Shown: in pieces, positions 57,166 through 64,000 of the stretch
Numbering within the stretch: position 1 is the first letter of the stretch
Layout of the letters: each line of letters begins with the position of its first letter
NCBI GenBank assembly: GCA_947069175.1
Contig: CAMTDV010000002.1
Span: forward strand, 10,470,988 to 10,534,987
Origin: Scalesia atractyloides
Lineage: Eukaryota; Streptophyta; Magnoliopsida; Asterales; Asteraceae
Reading direction: 5' to 3'
Length of the DNA stretch: 64,000 nucleotides
The notes under the pieces: model-generated
What the model saw: only the letters and a program-made list of their open reading frames with translations
Databases searched by the model: none
Told to the model about the DNA's origin: nothing
Translations under genes and position numbers: made by a program

Positions 57166-58113
57166 AGTAGAGTACATTAACATTTTCCGTTAAAAGGATT
57201 AAAAGGAGTTCAAACCCACGACTTAAGAACAATAAATGAAGAAAAAGACGGTATCCAAATTCAATAAATATTGTTGGAATGAATCAAATCGTGAATGGGA
57301 TGGTATATGAGTGTGAATCACATTCTTGATGTATGTATGATTGTTAAAAAGTTGTTCGATCGCTCGAAAAATTCCCGCAAATGGTTTGTAGACGACTCGA
57401 GCCAAGGTAAGTTTGCACATGGAATTATTTGTCAACTCATTTAACTTAAGTCCAAATTTTAGTGTTTATAAGTAATATCTCTATCTCTATCTCTATTCTA
57501 TCTGTATATAAGTTCACATAACTTGAGACAACCCTAATAATAGTTTTAATATTTTTTAAATTATGTATCAAGTGAAGATTTTAATTAATATGAATTGTCT
57601 AGAGCTTTTCTCCAGCTGAGCCAGAGTTCAAATTTCAGTTCACTAGGAAAAAATGAATTGAGATAGCTCATTTGACTTTGACCCGAGTTGAGGCTGTATT
57701 AGACTAGTTGGCTCTTCTCACTTGTTAAAAAGCCCTAAAACATAGTTAAACCACCTTATTATTTCATATATCACTTTTAAATGTTTTTAAGTAGGGGAAC
57801 CCATCTGCGTTCCGCAGTGGGTTCAAAACATAGATAAAAATAAAAAAAATTACGAACGTAAGGATAAAAAAAACACGCCGCGACATTATATTTGAAAGTC
57901 ACGAAAAACTTAGTTGAACAAAATTTAGACCAAAACGTATATGAGGATAAACCCAACGCCCGTGAATTACAGTGAGTCGGTTTTAAACGTAGTAAAACAC
58001 ATGTCGTAATGGTGCATCTAGTGATGAGCACAAGAGGTTTAGAAACCCCGAACGATTTAAAAAAAAGTTTAAAACAACCGATTGGTTTAAAAACAATGTT
58101 ATGAAAAACACGT
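57166..58113. other. AT-rich DNA and a dispersed repeat, no gene
   Basis: 57790-58110 (GGGGAACCCATCTGCGTTCC, AACGTATATGAGGATAAACC) looks like a dispersed repeat interrupted at 58113 by the minus-strand LTR. A (TATCTC)n-like run is at about 57477-57500. Confidence 0.35.
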
Positions 58114-59298
58114 TGTCACACCCTCAAATTTCCACGTGCGGAGTTTTACCGCGAGAGGTGCGACCGACCAGGATCAAGCCACTAATCAATGTTGCACCAC
58201 TATTAAAGATATCAAACGTATCACCATCAACACGATTAGTGATCCAAAATTTAATGTCCAAAAAAATAGTTTAACCAACAGCGGAAGCAAACAATTAAAA
58301 AAATCAAACAATGTTTAAAAACCATAAGTGTTTAAATAAAACCAATTTAAATAGTTGACGCAAGCCACGACACTCCTCCAATGCAAGCTCCTGCACTGGG
58401 GAGTTCACGGTTTTTTAGTATTATTTTCCAAAACTTAGGTTGTTAAATTACTTAATCATAAAACATGTCATGGGGAGCTACCCATCTTTAAGCTACTAAA
58501 CTGTGTGATACCGAAACTTTGACCGTGTAAGTTGTTTGTGCCCCAAGTCAATGTCTATCGTCATTGACCAGTTGCAAAGGCATAAAAGTTCACGCCCGTC
58601 CTCCCAGGTACGGTGTGAGGTTGTCGAACCTAATAGCACTATCAACTAATATCCCGTTCGCCAGGCCCCAGCGATTAATCGGTAAAATGTGTGGGGACTT
58701 TCAGATAGAGTTCATTTAGTCCGCTAAAGACAAGAAAAATAATTAACATTTAACAGTATTCCATCCCCGGGAATACTAGGCAATCCCATACCCGGAAAAG
58801 TGAGGTTCCCAACCACCGGGAATACATGCTTTTAGTAAAGGTGTGAACTCACCTTAGGGTGCATAGCAACCAGACAACAAATATAGAAGCTTCTAGGTTT
58901 GCTAAGTCCTGATAAAAAATATTATCTCATTACTAGACATCAAAACAAAGGGTCGCTATACCGTTTCACGTTGTTGTCTCAATTTCGGATTTAGAACTCA
59001 TAGATATATTAACAACTGAGTCACCCAATCCATGTTACTAGAATCCCATCTTTTCTGGCCCACATAAACAAAAGCATCACACATCCATTCATGCATATAC
59101 TTTAAGAAAATTTTATATTTAAAGAAATATATATATATATTCTCATCATAAATAATGCACCACCTATATTCACGGGTTGCTTCACAGACCAAAATCACAT
59201 ATATTCATTCGTTCATATACGGTTCAATTTGCTCTACATATATTACTAATCCCTACATAAGATCGTATACGTGCATGCATACTACTTCTACCCGTCGC

Positions 59299-59334
<36 letters not shown>

Positions 59335-60794
59335 CAAGAACACCAATTTTGCACAATCCATCCATATGTACATGACGTATACAGGCAATTATATATATAT
59401 ATACATACCTCATGTACATAACTATACAACACCAAGAAATCAACCTGGCTACCCCATACTCATAATTTACCCACATAAATATCAACCCTACAATGAACAA
59501 AACTATACTCACATACATCGTACAAACCGTGAATCGCATATCGTTCTTTTTATCGTAGAGCATAGACATCGCAATTATTCATATCTCGTGTCCGTGAAAA
59601 GAATCGGAAAATTTATTATAATTGATTATCATAACCTTTAAATTAAACCAAAGCATTTATTATTTTATAGAAGTCATTAAAATCAGTTAAGTTTAACCAC
59701 CAGTAGATGAACCAAAGACCAATTTAAACCCATACTTGTCATTTATTTCATTATGTTTCTTCTTCCTATTATTTTTTCTTTTTTTTTTCTTTTTTTCTAA
59801 AAGAATGCCTCCATTAAATTTGTTTAAAGCTTTCATCTCCTATATTTGCTACAACGTACAGGTCATTCACAAGCTTAGTATTCACATCACAGTTTCCATA
59901 CCAAGTCGCATGTGTTCATACATATCATCGTACCTGTATTATTGAAGACAGTTTTCATACAAATACATATTCACATATAATCAACCTTATCATCTCACGA
60001 TACATGTAAAACTAACAGGTCTTCATGTATACCTATATTTTCTTACAAGCTTAACGACGAGGTCGAACTGAAACCGAAACAACGAAACTTTACTACGAGG
60101 CTACGGAGTGTGTGACACTTACCGATTGTAGTGGTGACCTTGGGTGGTTGTTCCGGAGTCAACAGTCGTTGAATAATTGAGAGAAGTGGCGGTGACCGAT
60201 CGGCGCTTTTCTTTAGGGTTTTCCGGTGTAAGGGACGATGGGTGATGGGGTTGGGATTAAATATATTATTTTGAAATCTAGATCTTTCATAAAAACCCCT
60301 AAACTACCAAGTATGTATAGCTTGTTCATGAAGTTGTTAAACCAATAACATATGTAATCGTAAAGAGTTAGGAGAACTATAAAGACTTCATGCATATCAA
60401 TTAAAAGAGTTTGGTAGCAGGTTGGGCTTGGTTTGGGTTGTAACCAAAGTAATGTATGAGATGGGGTATGGGCCGCAAACAAGATGGGGATAACCGATTT
60501 CTTTGTTGTTTTATATATACAATTTTCTTTCTTTTTTTTACTTACTAATATAATTTAATAAGGTCAATGCACCAAGTGATTTGGACCTCATGAGTTTTGG
60601 GTTACGCGAGTGGGTTGGATCGATAAGCGAGCTCATGTTGTGGTTCAACGGTACAAATGGTTCAGGTCGGTTGAACAATATAAATTGAATATGTATGTAG
60701 AATTTGGTTTCGAAGAAAAGTGAAACATAATCTTAAAATAATCTTAAAGAAAAGTGAAACGAACGATGCTAACCTCGCGAGCACGGTTGTCACA
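58114..60794 (-). repeat. LTR of a Ty3/gypsy element, minus orientation
   Basis: The plus strand starts TGTCACACCC (58114) and ends GGTTGTCACA (60794), so the minus strand runs TGTGACAACC...GGGTGTGACA. It is homologous to the solo LTR at 52541-54933. It would be the 3' LTR of the pol remnant to the right; the other LTR lies outside the window. (TA)n tracts near 59305-59332 and 59390-59403 are internal. Confidence 0.7.
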
Positions 60795-60885
60795 TCCATT
60801 CCAATTTGAAAGAAATTTCATCCCGAAATTTGTAAACAGTCGCCGAAGAAGCTAGTGTGTTTGAATGTTTTCGCGGGGTGTCACA
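60795..60885 (-). repeat. 91-bp segment between two LTR-start-like motifs
   Basis: On the minus strand, TTTCGGGACGAAATTCC followed by GGGGATGATGTGACA occurs at 60885, and again as TTTCGGGATGAAATTTC followed by GGATGTGACA at 60794. Either the purine-tract region was duplicated or a truncated second LTR lies here. Confidence 0.55.
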
Positions 60886-63800
60886 TCATCCCCAAGTTGA
60901 TTTGGAATTTCGTCCCGAAATTCAGTAGTAGCTTCAGTACTAGATGCGTTGTTTTTAAATAACTGAGGATATTTGTGCATCATCTGATCTTCCCGTTCCC
61001 AAGTAAACTCTGGGCCATGCTTTGAGTTCTAACGAACTCGAACAATCGGAATCTTACTGTGCTTGAATGATTTGGTCTCACGATCCTCGATTTCAACTGG
61101 TTCCTCTATGAAACGAAGCTGTCATCGATCTTGAGCTCTTTGAATGGTACTACGAGTGTCTCATCAGATAAGCACTTCTTCAGATTTGACACGTGGAAAA
61201 TGTTGTGCACACCACTAAGCTCTTCAGGCAAGTTTAGTCTATATGCCACTGTACTTATTCTCTCAGTGATTTCGAAAGGCCCGATATAACACGGATTAAG
61301 CTTGCTCCGTTTGCCAAAACGAACCACGCCTTTTCAAGGTGAGACTTTTAGATAGACTCTATCGCCAACTTGGAATTCCAACAGTTTCCTACGCTTATCA
61401 GCGTAGCTTTTCTGACGGTCGCGAGCTACCGCCTTCCGTTGTCTGATCTGAGCAATCTTTTCCGTTGTGTCGAGTACGAGTTCAGGACCAATGATTTGGC
61501 TATCACCAACCTCTACCCAACACAGAGGTGATCGGCATTTTTGTTCGTACAATGCTTCGAACGGAGCAGCCTGAATGCTAGTATGGTAACTGTTGTTGTA
61601 AGAAAATTCTACCAATGGTAAGTGTCTTTCCTAGCCGGTGCCAAAGTCGATGACACATGCCCGCAGCATGTCTTCTAGTGTTTGGATGGTACGTTCCATT
61701 TAACCATCCGTTTGTGGGTGATAAGCTGTGCTCATATCTACACGTGAGCCGAAGGATTTGTTCATCGCTTGCCATAATTCAGACGCGAAACATGGGTCAC
61801 GATCGGAGATGATGGAAGTTGGCACCCCGTGCCTAGCAACTACTTCCTTTAGGTAAATGCTGGCAAGTTTTGAAAACTTGTCGGTTTCTTTAATCGCGAG
61901 GAAGTGTGTAGATTTGATCAAACGATCTACGATCACGCATATGGTGTCGTTCCCACTCTGAGATTTAGGTGACAAAATCCATGGAAATTTGTTCCCATTT
62001 CCACATTGATATTTCCGGTTGTTGCAGTAGCCCTGATGGCTTTTGATATTCGATCTTAACTCTGGCACAGGTTAAGCACTTGCTAACGTACTTTGCAATG
62101 ATTGCTTTCATGTTAGGCCGCTAGTACAAGGCCTTGAGGTCGTGATACATCTTGTCGGAACCAGGATGTACCGAGTAACGAGACTTGTGTGCTTCGTCCA
62201 TCACAAGCTCTCGTAGGCTCCCATATGATGGAACCCAGATACGTTCCATTAAGTAGTGGATGTCGTCATCTTTGAGTTCGAGCTGCTTTTCCATGCCCCG
62301 CATGGATTCAGCCAAGAGATTGTCTTCCTTCAGAGCTTCAACTTGAGCGTTTCGGATTTGTTCAGGGAGGTTCGAATGAATGGTAAGCTATAACACGCGA
62401 ACACATTTAGGTTTAGTTTCCTTTTGGCTGAGAGCGTCAGCTACAACGTTTGCCTTGCCCAGATGGTATTTAATTGCGCACTCATAGTCGTTTAGGAGTT
62501 CGATCCATCGGCGTTGTCGCATGTTCAACTCCTTCTGATTGAGTATGTGCTGGAGACTCTTGTGATCGGTGTAAATCGTGCACTTGGTACCGTACAAATA
62601 ATGTCTCCATATCTTGAGTGCGAAGACTACAACTTCCAGCTCCAAGTCATGGGTAGTGTAATTCTTTTCATGAACTTTGAGTTGCCGTTACGCGTAAGCA
62701 ATTACCTTTTCGCGTTGCATCAACACGCAACCGAGCCCTTGAATGGATGCGTCGTAGTAGACAACAAAATCATCAGAGCCTTCAGGTAGCGACAGAATAG
62801 GTGCACTACAGAGCTTATCCTTCAAATGCTGAAACGCGGATTCTTGATCATCTCCCCACTTATAGGTGATACCCTTCTGAGTTAAAGCAGTAAGAGGTTG
62901 TGCGATCTTTGAGAATCCTTCAATGAATCTACAGTAGTAACCAGCCAGACCAAGGAATTGGCGGGTTTCTGTTGGAGTTTTAGGCGCAGGCCAATTTTTG
63001 ATGGAGTCGATCTTGGCTGGATCAACATGAATCCCAGCTTCATTGACCACGTGACCGAGGAAATGGACTTCACGAAGCCAAAAGTCGCATTTCGAGAAAT
63101 TAGCATAGAGTTGCTCATTTTGAAAGAGTTCCAAAATGAGGCGTATGTGTTGCTCATGTTCCTCCTGGCTTTTAGAGTAGATTAGGATGTCGTCAATAAA
63201 AACAATGACGAACTTGTCAAAGTAGGGCTTGCATACCCGGTTCATGAGATCCATAAAAACCGCGGGAGTATTTGTTAACCCAAATGACATAACAAAGAAC
63301 TCGTAATGGCCGTAACGTGTCCTGGATGCAGTTTTTGAAATGTCTTTGTCTCAGACTCTCAACTGATGATAACCCGATCTCAGATCAATCTTGGAATAGA
63401 AACTTGACCCTTGTAGTTGGTCGATTTGATCATCAATGTGCGGGAGTGGATAACGGTTCTTGACAGTCACTTTGTTGAGTTCCCGATAGTCTATGCACAT
63501 GCGAGAAGTATCGTCCTTCTTCTTGACAAAAAGTATAGGGGCTCCCCACGGTGACGAGCTGGGCCGGATAAAACCTTTATCCAGAAGCTCCTGCAATTGT
63601 GTAGATAATTCTTCTAGTTCGGTCGGTGCTAGTCTGTAGGGTGCTCGAGCTTTAGGTGTTGCTCCTAGAGTTAGCTCGATTCGGAATTCGACTTGACGAT
63701 AAGGTGGGAGACCAGATAATTCTTCGGGAAAAACTTCAGGAAAGTCGCGAACAATGGGAATATCTTCGACCTTTTTCTGTTCGGCTTGTGTATCAGTGAC

Positions 63801-64000
63801 AATAGCTAGTACAGCGGTATGGCCGTTTCGCAGACACTTCTGGCCTTCATAAATGAAATAATACTTACCACAGCGCCACTCTTCTCGCCTCGAATATCCA
63901 CGGTTTCACCATTAGAAAAACGATGCGGACGACCTTTTCATGGCAAAGTATATCCGCGCGAATTAGAGATAGCCAATCCATCCCGACTACGACATCAAAA
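60886..64000 (-). pseudogene. pol: Ty3/gypsy pol polyprotein (protease end, RT, RNase H, integrase, C-terminal domain), broken, partial
   Basis: From the right edge leftward on the minus strand: protease C-terminal end (VVVGMDWLSL, about 63990-63960); RT with KIDLRSGYHQ (near 63375) and VFIDDILIYSKS (near 63190, catalytic Asp pair kept); RNase H with YYDAS, ALKIWRHYLYG and YTDHKSLQHI (62780-62480); integrase zinc-binding region with paired His (VHPGSDKMYHDL near 62150) and KCLTC; integrase core with IVDRL, ISDRDPCF and AYHPQTDG (61950-61710); then the C-terminal YIGPFEI and NIFHVSNLKK region and a chromodomain-like tail to about 60890. The order is that of a chromovirus, possibly Tekay-like. 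It is broken by stops at 63351, 62688, 62388, 62121, 61700, 61631, 61334 and 61029 and frameshifts near 61970 and 61120. Gag is outside the window. Confidence 0.88.

Overview
This window is plant nuclear DNA, most likely from a eudicot and possibly Asteraceae; the family guess rests only on repeat style. It is AT-rich intergenic DNA made almost entirely of nested transposable elements. I see no clearly intact host gene. The only host-derived gene recognised is a broken NAC transcription factor (46.3-47.5 kb). The only long intact reading frame is a retrotransposon gag (3447-4799).

Layout. (1) 207-8362: complete, young-looking LTR retrotransposon with 2.4 kb LTRs, a TAGGG target duplication, a Met-type primer site and a gag-only interior. 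Each LTR carries four tRNA-like modules: one on the minus strand and three in a tandem ~168 bp array on the plus strand. This is the most unusual thing in the window. (2) 8.4-19.6 kb: small GC-rich repeats and decayed, nested LTR elements: a Tat-type LTR with a tRNA-Asp primer site, a Ty3/gypsy-type LTR, a copia LTR holding a 57-58 bp minisatellite, and a copia RNase H fragment. (3) 19.67-25.35 kb: degenerate L1-type LINE with RRM ORF1 and endonuclease/RT ORF2. (4) 25.4-29 kb: old LTR ends, a tRNA-like remnant and AT-rich DNA. (5) 30032-38487: non-autonomous LTR element without coding capacity (LARD type), target duplication CATGT, inserted inside a foldback element. (6) 38.5-52.5 kb: foldback/MITE-like elements, many joined through (TA)n tracts, around the NAC pseudogene. 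(7) 52541-54933: solo LTR with an AAAAT target duplication. (8) 55-58.1 kb: dispersed repeats and a SINE-like tRNA-derived unit. (9) 58114-64000 (minus strand): LTR plus the pol region of a Ty3/gypsy chromovirus-like element, full of stops and running off the right edge.

How the parts relate. The gag-only element and the LARD both need proteins supplied in trans. The pol remnant at the right edge shows that Ty3/gypsy elements exist in this genome, but it is broken and nothing here shows it is the partner. Nested insertions give a relative timeline: the LARD is younger than the foldback element it splits. All family calls come from reading translated motifs and repeat boundaries by eye; no database search was done.
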